This document shows positions 16,821-27,971 of a DNA stretch of 64,000 nt, in pieces. The DNA is taken from the NCBI GenBank assembly GCA_020635905.1, contig JACJYV010000008.1:186001-250000 (forward strand), read 5' to 3'. How positions within the stretch are numbered: the stretch's first letter is position 1; the number at the start of each line of letters is the position of its first letter. Made by a program: the position numbers and the translations under genes. The notes beneath the pieces are model-generated. The model did not search any database. It saw only the letters and a program-made list of their open reading frames with translations, and had not been told where the DNA came from. The DNA is from Bacteroidia bacterium. Its GTDB lineage: Bacteria; Bacteroidota; Bacteroidia; J057; JADKCL01.

Positions 16821-18061
16821 TGGAGGACGAGATGGAAGTGCGGAAAAAAGAGATTCCCCAGGGATGGAAGGAGAAACGATTAGGTGATTTAGTTGAAATT
16901 GTAAGTGGTGTTAGCCCTTCCCTATTTAAGTTAAATTCTACTGGATTGATTCCTTATTTAAAGGTTGAAGATTTAAATAATTGCGATAAGTATCAAAAGG
17001 AAAGCAGGCTATACTCAGATGAAAAAAGGAATATTATTCCAAAAGGAAGTATAATCTTTCCCAAAAGAGGTGCAGCAATTCTAAATAATAAAGTTCGAAT
17101 AAATACAGTTTCAGTCCAAATGGATAGCAATTTAATGGCTATTTATCCAAAGAAAGAAGACCTTTTAAATGAATATTTATATTATCAAATTACATATCAA
17201 CAATTACATAAAATCGCGGATACTTCAACTATTCCGCAGATTAATAATAAACACATTATTCCTTATTCTTTCCCCCTCTCCCCCCTCCCCGAGCAACGTG
17301 CGATTGCGCATGTCCTGGGTCAGATGGACCGTGCGATCCAGCTCAACGACGAACTGGTCGCGGCCAAAGAACTCCGCAAAAAATGGCTGATGCAGAATCT
17401 GCTGACCGGGAAAATGCGGCTGAAGGGGTTTGAGGGGGAGTGGAAGAAGGTGCCCATAAAGGAAGTTGCAAAGGAAATTAGCATTAGAAACAAGGAGGAT
17501 AAAGACTTGATTGTTCTTTCTTGTACAAAATACGATGGGCTTGTTCCCTCATTAGAATATTTTGGTAGAAAGATTTATTCTGACGATACAAGTAATTATA
17601 AAATTGTGCCTAAAAACCATTTTGCCTATGCCACCAATCACATAGAAGAAGGAAGTATTGGATATCAGGGAGAATATGACGAGGCTCTCATTAGCCCCAT
17701 GTACACAATTTTCAAAACCAAGGATTCTGTTGATGATCAATATTTTTTTATGTTATTGAAATCCCACAAATTGGTTTCTGAATATGGTGCCCGAATGGAA
17801 GGTTCCATTGATAGGAGAGGTGGGCTAAGATGGAGTGGTTTTTCCATGATAAAAGTTCCCCTTCCTTCCCTTCCCGAACAGGTTGCGATTGCGCAAGTGC
17901 TGGGTGCGGCGGATAAGGAGTTGGGCTTGCTGCGGGCAAAGGGGGATCTGCTGCGTGAGCAGAAGCAGGGCATGATGCAGGTGTTGCTGACGGGGGAGGT
18001 GAGATTGCCCTTCGGCTCCGCTCAGGGCACGTTCGGCTCCGCTCAGGGCACGGGGAGGTGA
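16817..18061 (+). CDS. hsdS: Type I restriction-modification specificity subunit HsdS
   Basis: A 414-residue S subunit with two target recognition domains. TRD1 covers about residues 15-155 and ends at the conserved PLPEQRAIAHVLGQMDRAI. A central helical spacer ends LMQNLLTGKMRLKGFEGEW. TRD2 spans about 215-350 and ends PSLPEQVAIAQVLGAADKEL, followed by a second copy of the spacer helix (MMQVLLTGEVRL). Both TRDs are much more AT-rich than the spacers, as expected when TRDs are exchanged horizontally. The final residues (FGSAQGT repeated) are encoded by a GC-rich dispersed repeat that has replaced or extended the natural C-terminus. Confidence 0.94.
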   Translation: MMEDEMEVRKKEIPQGWKEKRLGDLVEIVSGVSPSLFKLNSTGLIPYLKVEDLNNCDKYQKESRLYSDEKRNIIPKGSIIFPKRGAAILNNKVRINTVSVQMDSNLMAIYPKKEDLLNEYLYYQITYQQLHKIADTSTIPQINNKHIIPYSFPLSPLPEQRAIAHVLGQMDRAIQLNDELVAAKELRKKWLMQNLLTGKMRLKGFEGEWKKVPIKEVAKEISIRNKEDKDLIVLSCTKYDGLVPSLEYFGRKIYSDDTSNYKIVPKNHFAYATNHIEEGSIGYQGEYDEALISPMYTIFKTKDSVDDQYFFMLLKSHKLVSEYGARMEGSIDRRGGLRWSGFSMIKVPLPSLPEQVAIAQVLGAADKELGLLRAKGDLLREQKQGMMQVLLTGEVRLPFGSAQGTFGSAQGTGR

Positions 18062-18150
18062 GGTTGCCTTTAGATTCCGCTCAGGGCACGGGGAAGTGAG
18101 GGGGGTAGAAAAATGGCGTGATGCATGTGTTGCTGACGGGGGAGGTGAGG
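17981..18150 (+). repeat. Repeated hsdS 3'-end segment with CTCAGGGCACG elements
   Basis: The hsdS terminus GTTGCTGACGGGGGAGGTGAG (in the gene at about 17983) reappears at about 18129. Between them lie two tandem copies of a 21-base element ending GCTCCGCTCAGGGCACG, a third degenerate copy near 18070 and the string GAAAAATGGCG. The whole block, slightly shortened, occurs again at 18775-18870, so hsdS 3'-end sequence is present three times within 900 bases. Confidence 0.75.
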
Positions 18151-18359
18151 ATCAAATCAATTGGCAATGAGCAATGAACAGTGGTTGTTGTCACGGCGAG
18201 GCACACTTGGACCTGGCCCTTCGACGAAGCTCAGGGTATCACTCAGTGCATCGCGAAGCCATTTTGCGCTGCTATTGACCACAAGGATGGGCCGCGTTAA
18301 GGTAGGATTGCTTATCTTAGGTCCTCCTTCCGTATCGTAACACATAAAATAGTAATACC
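18151..18359. other. Intergenic stretch after hsdS, no gene seen
   Basis: The stretch contains a further degenerate form of the CTCAGGG element (GACGAAGCTCAGGGTATC near 18218) and otherwise nothing recognisable. It leads into the small gene at 18360. Confidence 0.4.
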
Positions 18360-18692
18360 ATGAAAAATTTTAGTTTGACCGAGTTGTTGAAATCGCCCCT
18401 GGTGACCTTGCTGGGCGTGGCGGTGGTTGTGTTTTTGCTGGGCTTTCAGGGGAAAGGGGGAGAGGCCCATGAAGTGATGATGATTGGGAGAGGTGACTTG
18501 GGAGGGGCTTTTGGGATCCACGTAATTCAAAACGGCGAAGAGGTGGAATTCGTTCAACTATCTTCCAATTATCTCAAAAAGGAAACCAACCTTATCAATG
18601 AAAAAATGCTGAATGGTATCATTAACAAATATACCCAGCAAGGCTGGAAGTTGGTAGCAGTTACCTTGCCTTCTTACTACCTTCAGCGATAG
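18360..18692 (+). CDS. Small membrane protein with DUF4177-like C-terminus
   Basis: A 110-residue protein. A single hydrophobic segment near the N-terminus (SPLVTLLGVAVVVFLLGF, residues 12-29) is followed by a short domain ending INKYTQQGWKLVAVT. That ending is like the LNxxGxxGWELVxV pattern of DUF4177 proteins (function unknown), here with the usual leading Leu-Asn part weakly kept. It lies between two copies of hsdS 3'-end sequence, suggesting that it entered the R-M locus by recombination. I assign no function. Confidence 0.55.
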   Translation: MKNFSLTELLKSPLVTLLGVAVVVFLLGFQGKGGEAHEVMMIGRGDLGGAFGIHVIQNGEEVEFVQLSSNYLKKETNLINEKMLNGIINKYTQQGWKLVAVTLPSYYLQR

Positions 18693-18774
18693 AGGATTAT
18701 TGGGGGTTTGTATGCTGCAAGTGGCGGGTGCGTAAGTTGGGGCTTCTGTGGGAGTGGAAGCAGGGAAGGGTGCG

Positions 18775-18870
18775 GGGTGTTGCTGACGGGGGAGGTGCCC
18801 TTCGGCTCCGCTCAGGGCACGTTCGGCTCCGCTCAGGGCACTGGGAGGTGAGGGGTGTGGAAAAATGGCG
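18775..18870 (+). repeat. Second copy of the hsdS 3'-end block
   Basis: GGTGTTGCTGACGGGGGAGG, two tandem CTCAGGGCAC elements, GGGAGGTGAGG and GAAAAATGGCG repeat in the same order as at 17981-18119. It is a direct repeat. The rest of 18693-19017 holds no gene; the last 120 bases are AT-rich and probably contain the promoter of the gene at 19018. Confidence 0.75.
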
Positions 18871-19017
18871 TTCTTTTTGAATTGGAATAATTCAAACTTT
18901 GTATGGATGGATTCTCCATTCACGGGGAGTTCTGTTTAAAGAATAAACATAAAGTTGGTAAACCTTAAAATGTGCCCGGAATCGGGTGTGAAGTATTTCT
19001 ATTAAAAAAAATAGATC

Positions 19018-19614
19018 ATGGCAAGAAAAGATAGCAAACAGATGGAACCGTTTGAAGATTTTGTAAAGGAAGCGGTCAGAAAGTGGCAAGTTGAGAAGGG
19101 GACTATTTTGAAACGAGGGGGCTTAGCCGGACTTTCCAACCGGGAGTATGGAGACCAGGCGGAGGTCTTTGTTAAAGGGCTGGTGGAGGCCTTGACACCA
19201 AACTACTCAGCTTCCATCACCCCGGGAAGTCAATCCCCGGCAGATATTATGGCAATATGCCAAAGGAGGGGTTTTTGGCATCTGATGCTGATACAGGTTA
19301 AGAGCTCTATGCAGGTGAATAATATTTACCGCTTAACCCCTGATGATAAAAAGGTATTTAGGGTATTCGCCAGATTCCTGAAGAAGGAGATTGTTGCTGC
19401 CGGACTTTTAGGAAATTCCAAGGTGAAGGACTTCGTGGTCTCATTCGGATATGCCGGAGTGGTTCGGTCAGGAGATCAGAAAAGGCCAACCCATGAGCTT
19501 GCTTTTGCTGAATACTATGATAGATATAAAAGCAGGAACCGGGATTTTGAGGTTGAGGGGGTGATGGAGCTAATCAGAAGGGCTCATTTGCTGGGGATGA
19601 AGAAAAGGAAATGA
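19018..19614 (+). CDS. Probable PD-(D/E)XK-fold nuclease-like protein
   Basis: A 198-residue cytoplasmic protein. The segment GSQSPADIMAICQRRGFWHL followed by MLIQVKSS has the layout of a PD-(D/E)XK nuclease core: D76 after Pro-Ala, then about 16 residues, then Q93-V-K95 on the second strand, with E49 in the preceding helix (GDQAE) as a possible first acidic residue. Archaeal Holliday-junction resolvases and many restriction enzymes share this pattern. The tail is basic. It lies inside the type I R-M locus between hsdS and hsdR, which supports a DNA-related role. The assignment rests on a short motif only. Confidence 0.5.
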   Translation: MARKDSKQMEPFEDFVKEAVRKWQVEKGTILKRGGLAGLSNREYGDQAEVFVKGLVEALTPNYSASITPGSQSPADIMAICQRRGFWHLMLIQVKSSMQVNNIYRLTPDDKKVFRVFARFLKKEIVAAGLLGNSKVKDFVVSFGYAGVVRSGDQKRPTHELAFAEYYDRYKSRNRDFEVEGVMELIRRAHLLGMKKRK

Positions 19615-19701
19615 CCTTTATATGAATGGTCTAATCCAAGACTAACTTAAAGAACTAGAACACTTAAAAAAAACAATTAATTCATTTAATAAACTATCAT
19701 T

Positions 19702-21312
19702 ATGCCAAATTACACAAATTCGCCTTTGACGAATAAGCTGACCATTTACCTGGTCAAGCCCACTTATCGCAGTATTAATTACTTTTTGAGGGCCCCAACG
19801 GATGGAAATTTGAATAGGGTTGAGATTCCCTCCGTAGGGACATTTGTCTATGAAAAGTCAGAATACCATTACCCTGATTGGTTAAGCAAGTTTTTTCTGA
19901 ATGATTCCAATATCAATCAGGAGCACTTTAAATCCTCAAGCCCCAAAGCAGCGCTCATTGTACCCGTTAAAGTAAGCGAGACACAATCCAAATTCTTTGT
20001 AATCTGTTTTGGTACAGGACGTTTCTTATTTAAGGATTCTGCTTTCGAGGAGAGATTTGGGTTAATCACCACCCTAAACTCCATAGACGAAACAAAAATC
20101 AGGAGTCTTGACAGGAAGACCCTTGCCACCAACCCCAAACTGGCCAGAGAACAAATCTCCAAGGCAAGCATCTCAGCTGATTTTGAAATAGATTTTGAAC
20201 GGGACTTGCTTCAATCCATAACAGGAAGTTCGAAGGATTCTGATTTAGGCAAAACCCTGACCGGAAGGGGTTCACTTTCAATTTCCGCTAAAGTGGATAT
20301 TTCAAATGTCAAAGAGAGATTGAAAAAGGTGCTTGAGATTTTTCAAAACGATTCCTACAAAACCAATTTTAAATGGATTGACCAGATGCAGGAATTGAAG
20401 GACTCAACCCAAATTGTCAGCCTGAATGCCCGATTGCTGGATTTGATAAAAGCAGATTCCCAGGATGTTTGGCTTGCCATTCCTGAAATCATTGATTGGG
20501 AAGGGTTCAGTGGATACAAGTATTCAGTGCGTAAAGGGGATGACATTCAGGAAGAATTGTCGATTGAAAAAATGAAGGAGGAGTTGGAAATAAATGACTC
20601 TGTGACCTGGGATGATTTTCGAAAAAATAGTATTTCTGTGTGGGACGAAGACGAAATGCTGAATTCCTGGCCGGTATCCAAATGGCTCAACGCTGAGATT
20701 AGCGATGCTGACCGTGTTTTCGTGTTGAGTGATGGGAACTGGTATCAGGTAAGCAGAGATTTCGTCCGTGAAGTGGATGCAGTGGTAAATGGAGTTAGGT
20801 CTTCGGGCATTTCCTATATTGATTATACTCACGCTTCAGAGGCAGATTATAATGCCGCATTAGCGACAAGGCTTAGTGGGGCAAATCTGGACCACCAAGA
20901 GATTCCCTACGGAAAGGGAAACAGCAAATTCGAGTTTTGTGATGTTTTGACCAACGATAAACAGCTTATTCATGTAAAGAGGTACTACGGGTCTGCAGGC
21001 CTCAGTCACCTTTTTGCCCAAGGTTTGACCTCGGCAGAATTGTTGGTAAAAGAAAGACCCTTCAGAATGGAGGTGAGAAAGAAATTGCTGAAGACTAATA
21101 ATTCCAGAGGAGATTACTCAAGGTTTAAAGACCTGATTTCAACAGGTACTAAAATAAATGCAGGTGAATTCAGTATCATTTATTCAATCATCCAAAAGGG
21201 GGATGGCCCCTTAAGGCTACCCTTTTTTAGCAAGATTTCTCTGAAAAATGCAGTGGAAAGCCTGCGGGCGTATAATTATGAGGTTTATCTGGATAAGATT
21301 AAGAAGGTTTGA
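19702..21312 (+). CDS. TIGR04141/DUF6119 family sporadically distributed protein
   Basis: A 536-residue cytoplasmic protein. Its middle matches the TIGR04141 pattern I know: FFVICFGTGRFLFK, FEERFGLITTLNSID, KIRSLDRKTL, FERDLLQSITG, then SLGKTLTGRGSLSIS. The C-terminal quarter has FEFCDVLTNDKQLIHVKRY and GLSHLFAQGLTSAELL, where the D-x8-HVK arrangement looks like a nuclease-type core. The family is patchily distributed and often found in defence or mobile regions; its activity is not established. Here it sits in the cargo between hsdS and hsdR. AT content is higher than in hsdM or hsdR, suggesting separate acquisition. Confidence 0.8.
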   Translation: MPNYTNSPLTNKLTIYLVKPTYRSINYFLRAPTDGNLNRVEIPSVGTFVYEKSEYHYPDWLSKFFLNDSNINQEHFKSSSPKAALIVPVKVSETQSKFFVICFGTGRFLFKDSAFEERFGLITTLNSIDETKIRSLDRKTLATNPKLAREQISKASISADFEIDFERDLLQSITGSSKDSDLGKTLTGRGSLSISAKVDISNVKERLKKVLEIFQNDSYKTNFKWIDQMQELKDSTQIVSLNARLLDLIKADSQDVWLAIPEIIDWEGFSGYKYSVRKGDDIQEELSIEKMKEELEINDSVTWDDFRKNSISVWDEDEMLNSWPVSKWLNAEISDADRVFVLSDGNWYQVSRDFVREVDAVVNGVRSSGISYIDYTHASEADYNAALATRLSGANLDHQEIPYGKGNSKFEFCDVLTNDKQLIHVKRYYGSAGLSHLFAQGLTSAELLVKERPFRMEVRKKLLKTNNSRGDYSRFKDLISTGTKINAGEFSIIYSIIQKGDGPLRLPFFSKISLKNAVESLRAYNYEVYLDKIKKV

Positions 21313-21405
21313 TTAATTTATTGTATCTTCAATCTGTTAAAACAAACGGATTTTGGGCTTGATTCAAAGCAAGTTTTCGCCATTATTACACAAATCACTT
21401 TCCAA

Positions 21406-22392
21406 ATGAAAAAAGACAAAATTATTGTTGGGCTTCTTGTTCTAGTAGGAATAGCAGTAGGCATTTTTTTGCTTTCATTATCCAACAATTACGACGTTGA
21501 ATTAAAGGAAATCAAGGTATTTAATGAGGGTGAAAAAGTCACTTTGAAACCTGTGTATCAGATGCATATTAAGAGACTTATACTGGAAAATATAGGACAA
21601 ATCCTAATTGCAATAAGCACCTCAATAGGTATTTCAATTTTTATTATAAGCATTTTTACGAAGAAAGAAAAAGATGACTTTGAGGCTAAATTAATTGAAT
21701 TTCAAAGAAAGGTTGCGGAAAATGCCATTTCATCTACCTTTGACTTAATTCTTCCCTCTGGCTTTATTGATTTGTTTAAAAAAGATATAATTGGTGCGAA
21801 ATTGATGAGAAGGAATGTTAAATGGAACTATATTATTTCTAAAGAGGAGGAGTCGGGAAAACTCAAACTTCGGCGACTCATTTCCTATGAATTAATAAAC
21901 ATTAGTTCAGTCAACCAATCCGAGGAAGTCATTTTGATTACTGGAAGCAACCTTCATGCACAAACCATGGTGGGAGCTAATAATACTATTGAGTCCGAAG
22001 GAAAAAAGGAAATGATGGAATTCAAGATTGAGGATAAAGGCAAAGGGTTTTTCAAATATTCTAGATCAATAAATATCAAGCCCAATGAAGCGCTCAAGAT
22101 CAATTACGAAGTCATCCAACTTTTCAACTCAAATTATGTTTATGAGGCTCATTCAACCAGGCATTCCATTCTTGATTTAACCCTGACAGTAAATCTTCCC
22201 AAGGGATTCACCTTTGACATTTCACCTTCTATGGGTAGTAATCTAGTAGAGGAGGACCACGGAGACTTTAAAAAATATAAATCTCAATGGGCTATTCTCA
22301 AAGGTCAAGGAATTGAATTTTATGCAGCAGAAAGAGCCTCAAGCCCAGTTAGCCCAAATCCTACAATCCCTTCTTCTGGATTAACTGCCTGA
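21406..22392 (+). CDS. Two-TM membrane protein of unknown function
   Basis: A 328-residue protein. Transmembrane helix 1 lies at about residues 6-25 (IIVGLLVLVGIAVGIFLL), followed by a 35-residue loop. Helix 2 lies at about 60-85 (ILIAISTSIGISIFIISIF), then a charged coiled segment (KKEKDDFEAKLIEFQRKVAE) and a beta-rich domain of about 200 residues, presumably cytoplasmic. I do not recognise the soluble domain. It is AT-rich and follows the TIGR04141 gene by about 90 bases in the R-M cargo region. A membrane-anchored effector or sensor would be possible but nothing in the sequence proves it. Confidence 0.6.
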   Translation: MKKDKIIVGLLVLVGIAVGIFLLSLSNNYDVELKEIKVFNEGEKVTLKPVYQMHIKRLILENIGQILIAISTSIGISIFIISIFTKKEKDDFEAKLIEFQRKVAENAISSTFDLILPSGFIDLFKKDIIGAKLMRRNVKWNYIISKEEESGKLKLRRLISYELINISSVNQSEEVILITGSNLHAQTMVGANNTIESEGKKEMMEFKIEDKGKGFFKYSRSINIKPNEALKINYEVIQLFNSNYVYEAHSTRHSILDLTLTVNLPKGFTFDISPSMGSNLVEEDHGDFKKYKSQWAILKGQGIEFYAAERASSPVSPNPTIPSSGLTA

Positions 22393-22425
22393 AGAATTTC
22401 AAAAAAAAGGAAGCATTAGAAAAAC

Positions 22426-22908
22426 ATGAACTCCATCATCATCCGCGGCAAAGCCGACAGCGGCAAATCTGCCACCATCCGTGAAGTCTGCAAAAGGCTC
22501 CATCCTGAAAGGGTGCTCAAGATCGTTCCAGATTGGTACGACCTGCGTGAAAGCGGAACTGAAGATTCCGAAGCAGAAGCAATCTATAACGATGCTTTCA
22601 TCATTCTGGTGAGGGGAGTTGTCGTTTTGGTAAGTGCGGGTGCCCCCACCGAGCACGGCATCAGGATCACCACACTGATTGAAATCTGCATCAGGCTCGG
22701 GTATCGGCCTGCATTTGTGATCTGCGCCATGCGGTCGTATGAGCGGAGAGAGGGATATGATACCCCGGCTGAGCTGGCTGCAGTTGGAGAGGTAGTGTCA
22801 ACAGTTTGGGTTTCGCGGATTGAGGGTGAGGAGTATGAGCGCAATCCTGAATGGATTGCACGGGTGAACGATATTGTACGCAAGATTCGTTTGGAATTGG
22901 GAGATTAG
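22426..22908 (+). CDS. Small P-loop NTPase-like protein
   Basis: A 160-residue protein beginning with a strand and Walker A loop (SIIIRGKADSGKSATI, residues 3-18), as in nucleotide kinases and small GTP/ATP-binding proteins. A second strand VVVLVSAGAP may supply the Walker B position, though the usual Asp is absent. I cannot assign a substrate. It begins 34 bases after the two-TM gene. Its GC content is higher than that of its upstream neighbours, so it may have a separate origin. Confidence 0.6.
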   Translation: MNSIIIRGKADSGKSATIREVCKRLHPERVLKIVPDWYDLRESGTEDSEAEAIYNDAFIILVRGVVVLVSAGAPTEHGIRITTLIEICIRLGYRPAFVICAMRSYERREGYDTPAELAAVGEVVSTVWVSRIEGEEYERNPEWIARVNDIVRKIRLELGD

Positions 22909-22967
22909 GAGGGGGTTAGACGAAGGCAGTAGACAGGCCAACTACTGTTACCTTGCGCGAAAATTCA

Positions 22968-22975
22968 TACATTTG
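22968..22975 (+). promoter_or_regulatory. Candidate -7 element (TACATTTG)
   Basis: An exact TAnnTTTG match 36 bases upstream of the ATG at 23012. It supports that ATG over the longer open frame that starts at 22874 inside the P-loop gene. Confidence 0.4.
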
Positions 22976-23011
22976 GTTTTACTCGTGGTAGAATCCAATT
23001 TTTGTAGAAAC

Positions 23012-23722
23012 ATGGCAAGAAAGAGGCCCCTTAGTTATTCAATTGATGATTTGGTCAACGAGTACAATGAAGAATTGTACACGGAAGTGGCGGCACAAGT
23101 TGAGATAGAATTGCGAAAGGACACGACAAAAGGCTGGTCTTCAACGATTAAAAATGGCACAGCAATCATTACGTATCAGTATTCAGATTCACCCGATGTG
23201 TTATTTGCACTGGAATTACTGCGCATAAAATATGAATTGAAAGGATTGGTACCGCCTGAGTACATTGACAATGAAAATGTGGCTGAAATATTGCCCGGAG
23301 TTTTCAGGTTACTTTGCGAACACAAATATTATGGAGAATTCATTGAAATGGGATTTTCGGACGAGGAGTTCCACGATGATTTTGACCTCAGCAAGGCCCA
23401 GAAATTAGCCCAAAAAAGTATAAACGGTTTGAAAAAAATTTCTGCAAATGATGTCAACCCGTTTCCCATCCTGCTTTTCCCTTTTCTTATGCTTTCCCTT
23501 ACCCGGGACAAGACCTCGGCCAGGTACATGTCAGAGCTAAAATCGCTCGGGCATGCCCAGTTTTTTAAAGATATGGATCAGGTTTTAAAGGATTGGCGCG
23601 ACTCGGATACTTTGGATTGCAGCCTGACTCTGGCCAGAATCTTTAAGGCCTGTAATTTACCCAATATTGGGTTCTGCCTATCCGGAAAAAGGGAAGATTT
23701 GATTTTTGCACGTGATGTTTAG
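23012..23722 (+). CDS. Unrecognised soluble protein in the R-M cargo
   Basis: With the start at ATG 23012 (MARKRPLSYSIDDLVNEYNE) the product has 236 residues, is largely helical and acidic, and has no signal peptide. A moderately hydrophobic stretch (PFPILLFPFLMLSL, about residues 148-161) is probably core packing rather than a membrane helix. I recognise no catalytic motif or family. The open frame extends back to 22874, overlapping the preceding gene, but the TACATTTG motif between the two starts favours the shorter form. It ends 80 bases before hsdR. Confidence 0.6.
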   Translation: MARKRPLSYSIDDLVNEYNEELYTEVAAQVEIELRKDTTKGWSSTIKNGTAIITYQYSDSPDVLFALELLRIKYELKGLVPPEYIDNENVAEILPGVFRLLCEHKYYGEFIEMGFSDEEFHDDFDLSKAQKLAQKSINGLKKISANDVNPFPILLFPFLMLSLTRDKTSARYMSELKSLGHAQFFKDMDQVLKDWRDSDTLDCSLTLARIFKACNLPNIGFCLSGKREDLIFARDV

Positions 23723-23801
23723 CAGCAGCAAAAAATCAATCTTCCTTGTCGCGTGACCTTGAAAATCGTCGATCATACCCAACAGCATATAATTTACCCC
23801 C

Positions 23802-27025
<3,224 letters not shown>

Positions 27026-27029
<4 letters not shown>

Positions 27030-27721
27030 GGGATTCTATTCAGTTTGGTTCTCAGATTATTGAGTTTTGGGTTACCTTCTCTGACCGGAAAACCCTGGGC
27101 ATTACCATTACCCCTGAAATGGAGGTTAAGGTCAATGCACCTTTGGGTGCCGAAATGGGTCAGATTAAAAAAAAGCTGCTTGGTAAATCCCCCTGGATTT
27201 TAAAGCAACTCAGTTTCTTCCTTTCATTTCAACCCCGAACCACCCCCCGAAAGTATGTGGGCGGTGAAACGCATTTATATCTCGGGCGGCAATACCGACT
27301 AAAAGTTGACCTGGGAGAACAAGAGTGGGTAAAGCTGAGGGGGAAATTTATCTGGGTTCAGGCCCAAAGCAAAAGCAGGGTAAAAGAGTTGGTGGATGGC
27401 TGGTATCTGGCGCATGCAAGGGTAAAGATTCCGCAAATAGCCCAACCTCTGATAGAAAAATTCAGGAGCTTTGGGGTGGAACCTGCCTCGGTAGTGTTGC
27501 GGGAGATGCCAAAGCGCTGGGGCAGTTGTACACCCAGAGGGAAAATCATGCTCAACCCTGAATTGATTAAGGCTCCCAGAGGCTGTATTGAATATGTGAT
27601 TGTTCACGAGCTTTGCCACCTTATTCACCCCGATCACTCCCGCAGATTTTTTGAATTGCAAAGCAGGGAGATGCCGGATTGGGAGGTATGGAAAGGCAAA
27701 CTTGAAAGCTTGCTTGCATGA
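27026..27721 (+). CDS. YgjP-type (DUF45) zinc metallopeptidase-like protein
   Basis: A 231-residue protein of the YgjP/DUF45 group. The C-terminal zinc motif VIVHELCHLIHPDHSRRFF (about residues 192-210) gives HELCH with a further downstream His, and the upstream KRWGSCTPRGKIMLNPELI is the usual companion segment. It is translationally coupled to hsdR (ATGA overlap). From general knowledge of the family, DUF45 genes often follow hsdR in type I loci, but their role there is not established. The product is cytoplasmic with no signal peptide. Confidence 0.88.
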
Positions 27722-27971
27722 GGTTTTCCTAATTGGGCCTGGTTGCCCCAAATACTGAAACGAAGGTGATTAATTTTCTGAAACCCGTTTTGACAACTCT
27801 TCCACCAATTTTCCGAATGTTTTTCAATTCGAAAGTACCCTTACCGGAGAGTTTCGATATATGTGGGATAGTTCCAAAATTCCAAACCTCCACCCCTCAA
27901 ATTTTCCCCCATCCCCCCATTGCATCCTCTCCCAATCCTTCCTAACTTACCCTTTTGCAAACCAATCCCCC
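27722..27971. other. Intergenic region before the fusion helicase
   Basis: A pyrimidine-rich stretch, especially 27880-27970. An in-frame ATG at 27861 would add 37 proline-rich residues to the helicase, but they look unlike a protein domain and the conserved exonuclease start is at 27972. No other element is seen. Confidence 0.4.

Noticed and set aside
18005..18059. Coding role of the FGSAQGT repeats at the HsdS C-terminus
   Set aside because: The same DNA words occur outside the gene (18070, 18795), so the residues are the result of repeat insertion at the stop region rather than a functional domain.
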